Source: JAJECS01 sp965262745 (GTDB lineage Bacteria > Chloroflexota > UBA11872). Taken from it: a stretch of 64,000 nt of DNA. The stretch covers positions 1,054,001 through 1,118,000 of the forward strand of contig OZ253558.1 in assembly GCA_965262745.1 (NCBI GenBank), written 5' to 3'. A program made the position numbers and the translations under genes. How positions within the stretch are numbered: position 1 is the first letter of the stretch; each line of letters starts with the position of its first letter. The notes under the pieces were generated by a model. That model was not told the DNA's origin. It ran no database searches and saw only the letters and a program-made list of their open reading frames with translations. Of this stretch, positions 34,557-44,388 are shown in pieces.

Positions 34557-37500
34557 CCCGCCTCGCCTACGCCGAGTTGCACGCGCACACCAACTTCTCG
34601 TTTCTCGATGGTGCGTCGCATCCCGAGGAAATGGCGGTGCGCGCCGCCGAGCTTGGGCTGAACGCGTTGGCGATCACGGATCACGATGGGGTCTATGGCG
34701 CGGTGCGGTTCTCCCACGCGGCGCGCGCGCACGGCCTGCACCCCATCGTCGGCATGGAAGCCAGCCTGGCCGGGGGCCGCCACCTCACCCTGCTGGCGCG
34801 CAATCGGGAGGGCTACGCCAACATCTGCCGGCTCGCCACCGCGGCGCACCACGACCGGCCCAAGGGATCGGCGAAGCTCGACCTCGAAACCCTGGCGCGG
34901 CACACGCGCGGTTTGGTGGGGCTGTCGGGCTGTCTGCGGGGCGCGATTCCGGCCGCGGCGCGGCGCGGCGAGAAACGCCAGGCCATCAAGGCAGCGGGGA
35001 CCTACGCCGCGCTGTTCGAGCCAGACAGCTTCTTTCTCGAGCTTCAGGACCATCGCCTGGAGACGGAATATCTGGCCAACGCCGGATTGCTGGATGTCGC
35101 GCGGCACACCGGCCTGCCGCTGGTGGCCACCAACAACGTCCACTACCACGACCGCGCCCGTGCGCGACTGCAAGACGTGCTGGTTTGCATCAAGCACACC
35201 GCCACGCTCGAAACGGCGGGGCGGCGGCTACGGCCCAACCACGAGTTCGCGCTGAAGTCCGCCGCGGATATGGCGCGGCACTTCGCCGGCGTCCCCGAGG
35301 CGCTCAGCAACACCCTGCGCATTGCCGAGATGTGCGACTTCGACCTGAGCCACAGGCTCGACTACGGCTTACCCGCGTATCCCACGCCCAACGGTGAGTC
35401 CGAATACCTCTATATGGAGCGTCTGGTCTGGGAGGGCGCGCGGCGGCGTTACCCCGACCTTGACGAGACCGTGCGCCGGCGCGTGCGTCGCGAGCTATGT
35501 TATGTCAAGGACCTCCGGCTGGCCGGCTATTTCCTCACCGTCCGCGATCTGGTGGCCTTCTGTCACCGCAACGACATCCTGGTCAACACCCGCGGCTCGG
35601 CGCCCGGCTCGATCCTCTGCTACGCCCTTGGCATCTCAATGGTCGATCCCATCGCCGCCGGGCTGATGTTCGAGCGGTTCATGTCCTCGGACCGGGACGA
35701 GCCGCCCGACATCGACCTGGACATCGAGCACCAGGAGCGCGAGCGGGTCATTCAATACGTCTACCAGCGCTACGGCCGCCGACACGCGGCCATGGTGGCG
35801 AACGTCATCTGCTTTCGCGGACGCTCCGCCATCCGCGATGTCGGCAAGGCGTTGGGGCTGCCGCTGGCTCAGGTGGACCGCTTGGCGCAGCGGCTGCAAT
35901 GGCATCCCGATGTGGAGATGCCGCACCCGGACCAGGCGGGTGGCGACGCGCCGCGCGAGGTCTCCAATCGCGTGGGCCGCGAGTTGATCGAGCTCAGCCG
36001 GCAGATCGTCGACTTCCCCCGGCACCTGGGCATCCACACCGGGGGCATGATCATCGCCTCACATCCGCTGGATGCGTCGGTGCCGATTGAACCGGCAACG
36101 ATGGACGGACGCACCGTGGCGCAGTGGGACAAAGACGACTGCGCGGACGCCGGCCTGCTGAAGATCGACCTGCTGGGGCTGGGCATGCTGACCCTGATCC
36201 AGCGCGCCTTCCGGCTCATCGAGCAGCGGCGCGGCCGGCGCCTCGCGCTCGCGGACTTCACGTTCGACGACCCCAAGGTCTACGACGCGATCTGCGCGGC
36301 CGACACCATCGGTATGTTCCAGGTGGAAAGCCGCGCCCAGATGCACGTGCTACCGCAGACGCGGCCCCGGTGCTTCTATGACCTGGTGGTGCAGATCGCG
36401 ATCATCCGGCCCGGGCCGATGACCACCAAGATGCACCGGCGCTGGATCCTGCGCCGCACCGGACAGGAGGCGGCCGATCCCGTGTGGCCCGGCCTGGCGT
36501 CGGTGCTGCAACGCACGCTGGGGCTGCCGATCTTCCAGGAGCAGTGCCTCCAAATCGCCATGGTGGCGGCCGGGTTCTCGGCAACCAAGGCCGATGCGCT
36601 GCGGCGGGCAATGAGCCGCAAGCGCTCCCTGGCGCATATCCAGGCGCTCCAAGACGATCTGATGCAGGGCATGGTCCGCAACGGCATCCCCGCGCCGACG
36701 GCGGAGCAGATCTATGCCCAGATCGAAGGCTACGCGGGCTATGGATTTCCCGAGGCCCATTCCTGCGCCTTCGCTCTGTTGGTGTACGTCTCGGCCTGGC
36801 TCAAGGTGCACCACCACACGGAGTTCACCTGCGCCATCCTCAACAGCCAGCCCATGGGCTTCTACAGCCCTCACACACTGATCGGCGACGCCCAGCGGCA
36901 CGAGGTGACCGTGCATCCCGTGGACATCCAGCACAGCAGCTTCGAGTGCACGGTCGAGCCGGACGGCGCGGTGCGCTTGGGCTATCGCTATGTGGAGGGC
37001 TTGGGCGAGGCCCACCGCAAGCGCCTGGATGGGGGTCTCACCCGCGGGCCGTATCGCTCCTTGGAAGACTTCTGCCGCCGGACGCGGTTGCCGATCAACG
37101 TCTTGGAAGCGCTGGCCACCGCCGGAGCCTTCCGCAGTCTGGGGCTGAGCCGGCGTGCGGCTCTCTGGCAGGTGCGGGCCTACGCGCCCACGGCCCGTGG
37201 CGGGGAGTTTCCCGGCCTTGTGGCCGACCTGGAAGAGCCGGTTGCGCTGCCGTCGGCCGACGCGCTGGTGCAGGTCCGGATGGACTTCGCCGCCACCGGC
37301 CTCTCAACCCGCTGGCGCGGCCTGGAATTCCTGCGGCCGGCTCTGGCACAAGCCGGCGTGCTGCGCGCCGCCGACCTGCAAGACCTCGCCGCCACGCGGC
37401 GGCGTGCAGGCCCGGACGGTGCATCGCAGCCACACACGCCCAAGAGGCGGCGGCGCGCTCACATCCACCGGGTCTCAGTCCCGACAACCGTGCCCCGACC

Positions 37501-37957
37501 GAACCGCCGCAGGCGCCACGGTCAAGGCCGACCGCCACGCCAACCCATGGCAGGACGCTACGGCGAGCGGGCCCACCGCACGGGAAATAGCTACGACGGG
37601 CGGAGCAGCGGCCGGCAGTTCCAGGGCTTGGGCGACAGCGGTGTTCCCGAAACCCTGCGCGAACAGGCCCGCACCGGAATCATGGTCACCGTGGCCGGCA
37701 TCGTGATCAACCGTCAGCACCCGCCCACCGCGCGTGGCTACACCTTCCTCTCCCTGGAAGATGAAACCGGGCTGGTCAACGTCATCATTCGCCCGCCGGT
37801 CTTCACCCGCTACCAGCGCGCGATCCTGGATTCCCCGGTGATGCTGGTCGTCGGCGAGCTCCAGGACGAGCACGGCGCCGTGCAGGTCATGGCCCACACC
37901 TGCACACCCGTCACGTCCAACAGCCTGGGCGCGCCGCCCGCTCGTGATTGGCAGTGA
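34553..37957 (+). CDS. dnaE2: Error-prone DNA polymerase III alpha, DnaE2
   Basis: About 1134 residues. The PHP domain opens with AELHAHTNFSFLDGAS, and the C-family polymerase catalytic region includes PDIDLDIEHQERERVI near residue 383 with the Asp pair. FQVESRAQM, a helix-hairpin-helix near GYGFPEAHS and a C-terminal OB fold (VTVAGIVINRQHPPTARG) follow. No ATG or GTG fits the conserved N-terminus. I place the start at CTG 34553, which overlaps the imuB stop and follows AGGGAG; TTG 34577 is the alternative. A ~75-residue Arg/Pro-rich segment (~residues 945-1025) sits between the polymerase and OB parts and looks unlike the family. Confidence 0.9.
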   Translation: MTRLAYAELHAHTNFSFLDGASHPEEMAVRAAELGLNALAITDHDGVYGAVRFSHAARAHGLHPIVGMEASLAGGRHLTLLARNREGYANICRLATAAHHDRPKGSAKLDLETLARHTRGLVGLSGCLRGAIPAAARRGEKRQAIKAAGTYAALFEPDSFFLELQDHRLETEYLANAGLLDVARHTGLPLVATNNVHYHDRARARLQDVLVCIKHTATLETAGRRLRPNHEFALKSAADMARHFAGVPEALSNTLRIAEMCDFDLSHRLDYGLPAYPTPNGESEYLYMERLVWEGARRRYPDLDETVRRRVRRELCYVKDLRLAGYFLTVRDLVAFCHRNDILVNTRGSAPGSILCYALGISMVDPIAAGLMFERFMSSDRDEPPDIDLDIEHQERERVIQYVYQRYGRRHAAMVANVICFRGRSAIRDVGKALGLPLAQVDRLAQRLQWHPDVEMPHPDQAGGDAPREVSNRVGRELIELSRQIVDFPRHLGIHTGGMIIASHPLDASVPIEPATMDGRTVAQWDKDDCADAGLLKIDLLGLGMLTLIQRAFRLIEQRRGRRLALADFTFDDPKVYDAICAADTIGMFQVESRAQMHVLPQTRPRCFYDLVVQIAIIRPGPMTTKMHRRWILRRTGQEAADPVWPGLASVLQRTLGLPIFQEQCLQIAMVAAGFSATKADALRRAMSRKRSLAHIQALQDDLMQGMVRNGIPAPTAEQIYAQIEGYAGYGFPEAHSCAFALLVYVSAWLKVHHHTEFTCAILNSQPMGFYSPHTLIGDAQRHEVTVHPVDIQHSSFECTVEPDGAVRLGYRYVEGLGEAHRKRLDGGLTRGPYRSLEDFCRRTRLPINVLEALATAGAFRSLGLSRRAALWQVRAYAPTARGGEFPGLVADLEEPVALPSADALVQVRMDFAATGLSTRWRGLEFLRPALAQAGVLRAADLQDLAATRRRAGPDGASQPHTPKRRRRAHIHRVSVPTTVPRPNRRRRHGQGRPPRQPMAGRYGERAHRTGNSYDGRSSGRQFQGLGDSGVPETLREQARTGIMVTVAGIVINRQHPPTARGYTFLSLEDETGLVNVIIRPPVFTRYQRAILDSPVMLVVGELQDEHGAVQVMAHTCTPVTSNSLGAPPARDWQ

Positions 37958-38125
37958 GCCGTGGGCACGGTTCTGCCGTCGCTTTCTTCGGGAACCCGCA
38001 ATGTGCTCCCCGTCCCGTTCCGATGTGTATTTACCATGACCCAGCCGAAGCGGTATGCCGTCCTATCGTGCGGCAAGCGTAAGCGAGCTTTGGGTATCCA
38101 GACGGATGCACGAAGACGAAGACCC

Positions 38126-38575
38126 ATGACTCTCACAGAAAGCACTGCGACCCAACAGCTAAGTTTGTCCGAAGAACTCGTGCTGATGCTCCTCAACGAG
38201 GAGACCGGCTATTTTCACCAAGTCCCCGGCTGGCATTTGAACTGCGCCGTCGTCGACGCCGTCCTCGCGAAACTTTCACTCATATCTCGCATTGATACGG
38301 ATATGGAATCTCTGTTCCTTTTGGAAGAGACAGCAACAGGCAATCCCGCTCTGGACCTTATCCTCAAGGAAATTGCAAGCGAACCAGTGCAACGAAATGC
38401 CCAGTTCTGGATCGAACGGCTCGCACCCCGCGCGGAGTCAATCATTGATTTGACGCTGGATCGCTTGGTTAGGCTGAAGATCCTGGACTCCCACGAGGGC
38501 GAATTCTGGACGCTGTCTCGTAGTGTCCTGCAGACGGAACTGTTGAACAGCTCCCCAGAAGGCACTGCGGTTTAG
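38126..38575 (+). CDS. GPP34 (GOLPH3/VPS74) domain, stopped by TAG
   Basis: A 149-residue reading frame starting at ATG (MTLTESTA). Residues ~10-110 show the GPP34 pattern: LSLSEELVLMLLNEETGYFHQ, parts of GWHLNCAVVDAVLAKLSL, then ATGNPALDLIL and LDRLVRLKIL. In eukaryotes the domain binds phosphoinositide and holds glycosyltransferases in the Golgi; bacterial roles are unclear. The frame halts at TAG (38573-38575), but the codons after it continue the domain (EIPDPRDIIIVCL), so the true product was longer and fused to the P450 that follows. A CAG to TAG change would explain the stop. Confidence 0.8.
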   Translation: MTLTESTATQQLSLSEELVLMLLNEETGYFHQVPGWHLNCAVVDAVLAKLSLISRIDTDMESLFLLEETATGNPALDLILKEIASEPVQRNAQFWIERLAPRAESIIDLTLDRLVRLKILDSHEGEFWTLSRSVLQTELLNSSPEGTAV

Positions 38576-40155
38576 TTCGTAAGAACGCGCATCGGCAAGG
38601 CGATCTTCAACAACGAGATTCCTGACCCGAGAGATATCATAATTGTTTGCCTCATCAATACGTGCGATGTATTTCGCTTTATATTCCAGCTTGAAGACGA
38701 GGATGAAGAACGGATCCAGTTCATCTGCAAGATGGATTTGATCGGCCGATCCATCGCCGATGCGGTTGCCCAAAGCCTTGCCGGCCCGTTGCTTCGACGT
38801 TCCTCCCTGACCAAGAAGATTCCGACGGTCTCGCTGCGTCGATTGCTTCTCAATCCACATGTCCGCAGCGGAAACATTCCCGCCCTCTTCGCAGATCTCG
38901 CAGAAGACTACGGCCCTGTGTTTGCGATCCGGCCGCCGTTGGCGGAACCCTTGATCTTCTTGGCTGGTCCCGAGACAAACCGCTGGGTGCATCGGAGCGG
39001 GCGCATGCACCTGCGCGCCAAGGACTTTTCGCCGATTTCGAGAAGGTCTATGGTGCCTCTGGAGTACTACCATCGCTTGATGGCGCCGATCATTTCCGGC
39101 TTCGCAAGTCCATGGGGCCGGCGTATTCTCACGGGAGACTAGCTGGGCAGCTGGATCAGCTCTATCACCATGTCCATACATATATGGCGCATTGGACGGT
39201 TGGAGACTCGGCGTCAGCGACCACCATGTGCCGGCGAATGATTAACGCGCAGATCTCGCCACTTTCGGTCAGCGTTGATTCGCAGGACATCATCGACGAT
39301 CTCATGAAGTACAAGGAGCGAGCGCTCAACACACACATCGTGAACGTCTTGCCCAAATTCATGCTGTATACCCCGGGAATGAGACGCCGGGCGAAAGCCA
39401 TCGGCACCTTGCTGGAACGGGTTCAGAGCGTCCATACAGCCGCCCAACGGGCTGGATGTCCGCGGAACCTTGCGGATGACATCCTAAGCCTACACGCCAG
39501 CGATCCGCAGTTCCTCCCTGAGTCGAATCTGCGTTTCGCCCTTTCGGCAGCGCTGACTGCCAGTGTGTACCTTGGCGATGCGCTGAGCTTCGCGGTCTAC
39601 GCCATGGCGTCACAACTCGAGCTTTACGAAGAGATTCGGAATGAAGCCGATGTTCTATTTGCAAACGGCGACCCGGATCAGGAAGACCTCAACCCATCGG
39701 CAGGCGGAATCGACGTCACGCACCGATTCCTCATGGAGTGCCTGCGTATGTACGCGATCGTCCCGATGTCGATTCGAAACGTGATGAATACGTGTGTGGT
39801 CAAGGACTACGAACTACCAATAGGGTCACGGATCTACATCGCCCAAACAGCCGCGCATTATATGAGCGATGTCTTCCCCGACCCCTTCTCATTCGATATC
39901 GACCGTTACAAGCCTCCGCGCAATGAGCATCGTAGCCCCGGGTACGCCCCGTATGGGCCGGGCCCGCACACCTGTCTCGGCTCACGGTGGATGGACCTGC
40001 AGCGGGCGGTCAACGTGCTGATGATCACGCACTACTTCAACCTTGAAATATCCCCCGCGAACTTCAAGCTCCGGTTCAGCCCACTTCCATCGATGAAGCC
40101 GAGCAAGAAGCTGAAGTTCGTTATCGCTGAGCGGAGGCGCGAGGTAAGCGTCTAA
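38576..40155 (+). pseudogene. Cytochrome P450, fused to GPP34 C-terminus, with T-run frameshift
   Basis: The first ~50 codons complete the GPP34 domain (NEIPDPRD, then MDLIGRSIADAV). A P450 follows, with GPVFAI near the start. K-helix ECLR (ExxR) and the heme-binding loop YGPGPHTCLG (Cys ligand) are intact. At 39026-39029 a run of four T breaks the frame. Before it the codons read RAKDFS, and after it ADFEKVYGASGVLPSLDGADHF in the next frame; five T would restore a normal P450. The full GPP34-P450 protein would have about 677 residues. As written it needs both a stop readthrough and a frameshift. Membrane or sterol substrates are suggested only by the neighbouring methyltransferase. Confidence 0.8.
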
Positions 40156-40194
40156 TGCACCTGGGATCGCCCGAGTGACAGGGGCAGCGAGAGC

Positions 40195-41232
40195 CTAAAG
40201 GGGTTTGCGAGCCAGGAAACAGTACAACGGCGTGAAGATCTCGGCCCTGCCGCCTGCGACGCAGGCATTGGCGGTCCGATTCAGCAGCCCGACGACGTCC
40301 GCGGAGCCCTTCGGGAAAATCCCCAGCGCCTCGACCAGCCTAGATGTCCCGATGAACGCCTTGCGGCCTAGCGGAGTCCTGTACAGGGTGGTACCCAGCG
40401 CCTTACGCCGGGTCACCATGGGCTGATACCACGGCGTGGTCAGGCCATTCTCCGCGACGGCCCGGTCCCGACCCTCGATGATCTGAAATCCCGCCGTTTC
40501 AAGGGCTCGGTTCACCTCGCCCATAGTCGCGATATCCTTGAGCGCGATGCCGTGCATCAGATCCTGCTTGATGGCCCGGTGCCGGTTGTCGTCGGGATCG
40601 AACTTGTCCGTCATGCACATTTCCTGACCCCAGAAGAGGGCTCCGGGTTTCAGCACGCGGTAGATCTCGGCGAACGCGCCCGCCTTGTCCGGAGCATGGC
40701 ACGTCGATTCGATCGCGTAGCCCCGGTCGAACGTGTCGTCCGCGATGGCGCCCATGTCCATGAAGTTGCATGCGAGGTAGTCGGCCATGTGGTCGAGTCC
40801 CGCCTCAGCGTTTAGCGATTTCGCGTTGTCCAACTGGATTTCATTGTTATTGACCCCGACGACCCTGACACCAGCCTCCCGGATGACCCGGCGCATCGGG
40901 CCGCCGATCCCGCAACCGACATCGATCACCGTCATGCCCTTGCGCAATTCCAGCTTGGCGATCATCAGTCGCTGGTGCCGGGTCTTGGAGTCCTCCAGGC
41001 TCTCCCGCGGCGACAGCGGCGCGAAGTGGAGGGATTCGCCCCAACCGAACACCATGAACTCGCCGCAAAGGTCGTAGTATTCCTTGACGGTTTGGGTGTG
41101 GTCGTAGGCCGTCGCGCCGGCATTCTCCGCGGTCGTTCTGTGCATCCATCCATCGAAGTGTTTCACACGACGGCGGGTGTCCATCCCACGGTACGCAGCC
41201 TTCAGCCCGTTGGATAGTTTGCGGAGTTGCAT
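40195..41232 (-). CDS. Sterol 24-C-methyltransferase-like SAM methyltransferase
   Basis: A 345-residue class I methyltransferase with the four regions known from Erg6/SMT1. These are YYDLCGEF with GWGESLHFAP (sterol-binding region I), VIDVGCGIGGP (SAM binding), YAIESTCHAPD (region III, nearly identical to the diagnostic YAIEATCHAP) and TDKFDPDD. The C-terminal half (PWYQPMV, GTSRLVEALGIFPKGS, IFTPLYCFLARKP) also follows the SMT C-terminal domain. Known SMTs add a methyl to C-24 of the sterol side chain. It is convergent with the P450 gene, 39 bases away. Sterol methylation is well supported by motif, but related plant and bacterial enzymes use other acceptors such as tocopherols. Confidence 0.85.
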   Translation of the reverse strand: MQLRKLSNGLKAAYRGMDTRRRVKHFDGWMHRTTAENAGATAYDHTQTVKEYYDLCGEFMVFGWGESLHFAPLSPRESLEDSKTRHQRLMIAKLELRKGMTVIDVGCGIGGPMRRVIREAGVRVVGVNNNEIQLDNAKSLNAEAGLDHMADYLACNFMDMGAIADDTFDRGYAIESTCHAPDKAGAFAEIYRVLKPGALFWGQEMCMTDKFDPDDNRHRAIKQDLMHGIALKDIATMGEVNRALETAGFQIIEGRDRAVAENGLTTPWYQPMVTRRKALGTTLYRTPLGRKAFIGTSRLVEALGIFPKGSADVVGLLNRTANACVAGGRAEIFTPLYCFLARKPL

Positions 41233-41508
41233 AAGCTCCCTGTGAAAATAGGAATTGCATGCCTAGCTAGAGTATCAATTCAGGGGCTGGGTGCGCAAGA
41301 GTGAACCGATTGTCATAGCTCTATGCCGTCAAAGCACGCCCGGTGCGTCAATCACCAAGATCTATGTACCAGTAGAAGGAGAGATCGCCATAAGCTATAG
41401 AACACTTAGCCAGGAGGATTGACCACCCTGGGAACCAGATTGACAACCATTGCTGGAGCCTGGATGCAAGGAGCAGCGATGGCGGACAGAGAGGGGCCGA
41501 GAGTGGAG

Positions 41509-42656
41509 CTAGTGGACGTGGTTCGCCGCTGGGAGTCGGGCAACAGCCAACGGCGAGGCCGCCAGCACTCCCAGCCCGAGCGCGGTCGTCAGTGCAGAGC
41601 CCAACAGCGCCGACCCAGTGGTCGCGAGCGTGCGGACTGCCGCTTCCTCCGGGTTGCGCAGGCGGGCGAACTCTTCCCGGTAGCGATGAATCACATGGAT
41701 GGTGTAGTCCACGCCGATCCCGATCGAGAGCGCCGTGATGATTGACGTGATGAGCGAGTAGGGGATACCCAGCAGCGCCATGGTGCCCAGCACACAGATG
41801 AGCACGAGCACGATGGGACCCACCGCGACGATCGCCAGCGCCGGCTGGCAAGCGTCACCCAGAAGAAGACGGCGAGGACGGTAAGGGCCGCCGCGATCGT
41901 CGTGGCGACCGCCGCTGTCTGTCGCGCAGTGACTGAGTCGGTGACAGTGATCGAGATGATGCTCTCCGATGTCGCGGTAATGGCGTCGTCGTCGCCGGCC
42001 CAGAGTTCCTCAAGTTCCCGCTGAAGCTCCTTGGTTTGCGTGGGATCGCTTCGGTAGCTCGGGAACTGGAGCAGCATGGCGTCGATGCCCTGCGGATTGT
42101 TGACCAGCACGCGCGCGACGGCGGGACCCAGGGCTTCAAGCCTGTCGAGGACTGCCTGCATCAGCGCTGGATCGAGTTGCACCCCTGCCGAGGCTTCCCG
42201 GAAGAGCGCCGCAAGTTCTGGGTCGTACTTGTCGCCGGGCTCCCCGCTGTCGGTGGTCCAGTCGCGCAGCAGCAACTCATACGATGTCTGAATCGGTCCA
42301 GCGGCGGTCGACGGGCGCCGGGTTTCGTCCTGAAAGGCGGTTGTGAGGTCGCGCACGTTGAGAAGCGTGCGGGTCTCCGTAGCCTCGGCCTTGATGAGCA
42401 CATTGGTCACCTCGCTCGAGCCACCGACGGCCGCTTCGAGGGTGTCCATATCCGCGAGCACGGTTCCACCTCTGGGGAGGACGTCGCGGATGCTGAATTC
42501 CGACTTCAGCCCGGGGGTTGCAATCCCGAGCCCAACGGTGACCGCGAGCACGACGAGGATGTAGGGGGCCGGCCAGCGGGTCACGCTCCGGCCCAGCAGC
42601 CCAGCCAGACGCTCAATGCCCGGCAACGCATTCACGATTGGGTGGGCTGGCTTCAA
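41509..42656 (-). pseudogene. RND/MMPL-type transporter remnant, C-terminal half
   Basis: The remnant continues the transporter at 42653-43685 in another frame (parts: ESRGTLKPAHPIVN, then PAPYILVVLAVTVGLGIATPG). It has the periplasmic loop FSIRDVLPRGG and a second membrane block. Another frame change near 41840 leads to GPIVLVLICVLGTMALLGIP and IGIGVDYTIHVIHRYREE, the conserved helix 4 region. The coding signal stops near 41540, before the last helices. There are at least two frame breaks in this half and a missing end, so it is not functional. Confidence 0.78.
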
Positions 42657-43685
42657 CGTGCCGCGCGACTCGCGCCGCCGGTCGATGATCGTCCGGCCGG
42701 GACCAGCGTCAGCATGACGACTAGGCTCATCCCGACGCCCAGCCCCGCGACGATGCCGAAGTCGCCAACGATTCCGATCGGGGAGAACAGGCTGGCCAAC
42801 ATACCTACGATGGTGGTGACGGCGGCCAGTAGCAGCGGGACGGCGACGTTACGCAGTCCCAAGCGAATGGCCACGAGCACATCCTCACCCTCCGCACGTT
42901 GCTCGCGATAGTGCGAGATGGTCTGAATGGCATAGTCCACCGTGAGGCCGATCACGATGATCGGCACCATCGTGGTCAGCGAGTTCGGTGGGCCGATCAG
43001 ACCCAGGGCATTCGGCCCCAGCCAGCCTTCCGCACCGATAATCCAAATGATGGACGTGAGAAGTCCGCCCAGCGTCAGCCACATGTCTGACAACGTGCGC
43101 ATGAAGAGCAGCAGCAGCAACGCGATCAGCAGGAAGGCCGCGCCTATCAGCGGCATCATCCCCGTCTCGGTGGCTACCTTGTTCTCGTCCTCAATCACGA
43201 TGAACGACACGCTGCTTGCGCGCAGCGGCCCCTCAGCCGCGGCGGCCAGTTCGTTGATCTTGCGCTCAGCGTCTGCAACTCGCGCGTCGCCGGTGTCGAG
43301 CAGGCGAATGTTGGCGATGGCGATCCGCGTGCCGTCCGTATCGGTTCCGGTCATCGCCGCGAGGGCCGGCTGGATCTCCGGGAGTACGCGAACGGTGTCG
43401 ATTTGCGCCTGCGTGACCGACTCGAAGCCGTCCACACCGAGCAGGAACTTGACCAGCGACGAAGGCGCGATGACCGGATCGGCAGGCGCCAGAAGCTCTT
43501 GCACGCCCGGGTCGCTGACAACGTCATTGAGGAGGGCGTCCATCTGGGAGAGGCCGGTGGGCGTGAGCGCTTCCCCTCGAAATAGAAGCGTAACGGCGCT
43601 GATCTCACCGTGGTCTCCGAAGAGCTCGTTGGTCTCATCCATCGCTTCGGCAACGGCGCTGCCGTCGGGCAGCGTGTCCGCGGTC
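42653..43685 (-). pseudogene. RND/MMPL-type transporter remnant, N-terminal half
   Basis: A patched-domain-like transporter fragment. It begins abruptly at ETADTLPDGSAVAEAMDE, so the first membrane helix is missing. The periplasmic loop and five helices follow, including the hallmark VIGLTVDYAIQTISHYREQ near its middle. The frame ends at 42653 shortly after LTLVPAG, where one lost base would explain the shift into the next part (RTIIDRRRESRG). The family exports lipids, hopanoids or sterol-like molecules. Upstream of 43685 the homology breaks at an HNH fragment on the other strand, indicating a rearrangement. Confidence 0.8.
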
Positions 43686-43691
43686 TCCGGG

Positions 43692-43952
43692 GGCGGCGCG
43701 TGGGATAAGGCCAGCAACCTTGCCGCCCTCTGCGAGCCGTGCCACATCCGCGCCCACGGCAACAAGCCGCGTCAGGTGAGCTACCTGCGGCCAGCGGCCA
43801 CGCCAGCCGAGCATCCAGAGCAGCCCCCTCAGCGCCCCCACGTGCGCTACGAACGGCGGCGCGGCCAGTTGGTCCGTCGCTGGACGAAAGCGGAACGGGC
43901 GGCGTGGGCGATCGAGCGTGAGGCGCGCAGCCAGCGCGCAGGCGAGCAGTGA
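43692..43952 (+). pseudogene. HNH endonuclease 3' fragment
   Basis: The frame begins inside a typical HNH motif, GGAWDKASNLAALCEPCHIRAHG, where the CxxC and HxxxH positions are recognisable as CEPCH and HG. About 60 basic residues follow to the stop at 43952. The first half with the zinc CxxC and DHI motif is absent. The fragment abuts the transporter remnant that runs in the opposite direction, so a deletion or inversion joined two broken genes here. Confidence 0.75.
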
Positions 43953-43970
43953 CTCGCGCACCAACGCCAG

Positions 43971-44123
43971 ATGGGATGCGACCCCTGCCCGCCACCGGCG
44001 AGAACCCCCACGCGCGGCGAACTCGCCGCTGAGTCGGCCAAAAGTGCCGTGCTCAACGCCCTAATCTTCGGCGTCGTCATTGCGGCCGGCGGTGCCTTCG
44101 TCCAGTTAGTGCTGCTGGGCTAG
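43971..44123 (+). CDS. Small membrane protein, 50 residues
   Basis: An ATG 18 bases after the HNH fragment opens a 50-residue frame. Its C-terminal half is a hydrophobic helix (NALIFGVVIAAGGAFVQLVLLG) of a length that could cross the membrane. Cys at residues 3 and 6 is notable. No family is recognised. It may have been co-transcribed with the HNH gene. The 265 bases after it to the next gene hold nothing that I can identify. Confidence 0.4.
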   Translation: MGCDPCPPPARTPTRGELAAESAKSAVLNALIFGVVIAAGGAFVQLVLLG

Positions 44124-44388
44124 CCGTCCGGCGCGGCGGGCTACCTCGGCCCTGGGCGAATCAAGTTGTCCATACCGGCGCCCCGGAGCTTGGCCTCCAG
44201 CGCGGCCGTCGTGCGCTAACCGTAGCCTCAACCGCCGGCGTGTCGACGTCCGGTGGCGGAATCTGTGCCGCACCCCACGAGCAACGCGACCCACCACCGG
44301 GTATTGCTGTACGCCCACACCCAAAAGACCGACGCCAGGGGGGCGCGGCCACGGAGCTTGCCGTCGTCGATTCGTCCCTGGAGTTGCT

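Noticed and set aside
38576..40155. Assigning the P450 to CYP51 (sterol 14-demethylase)
   Set aside because: Only the general ExxR and heme-loop motifs are visible; the CYP51-specific B'-helix and I-helix signatures are not clear.
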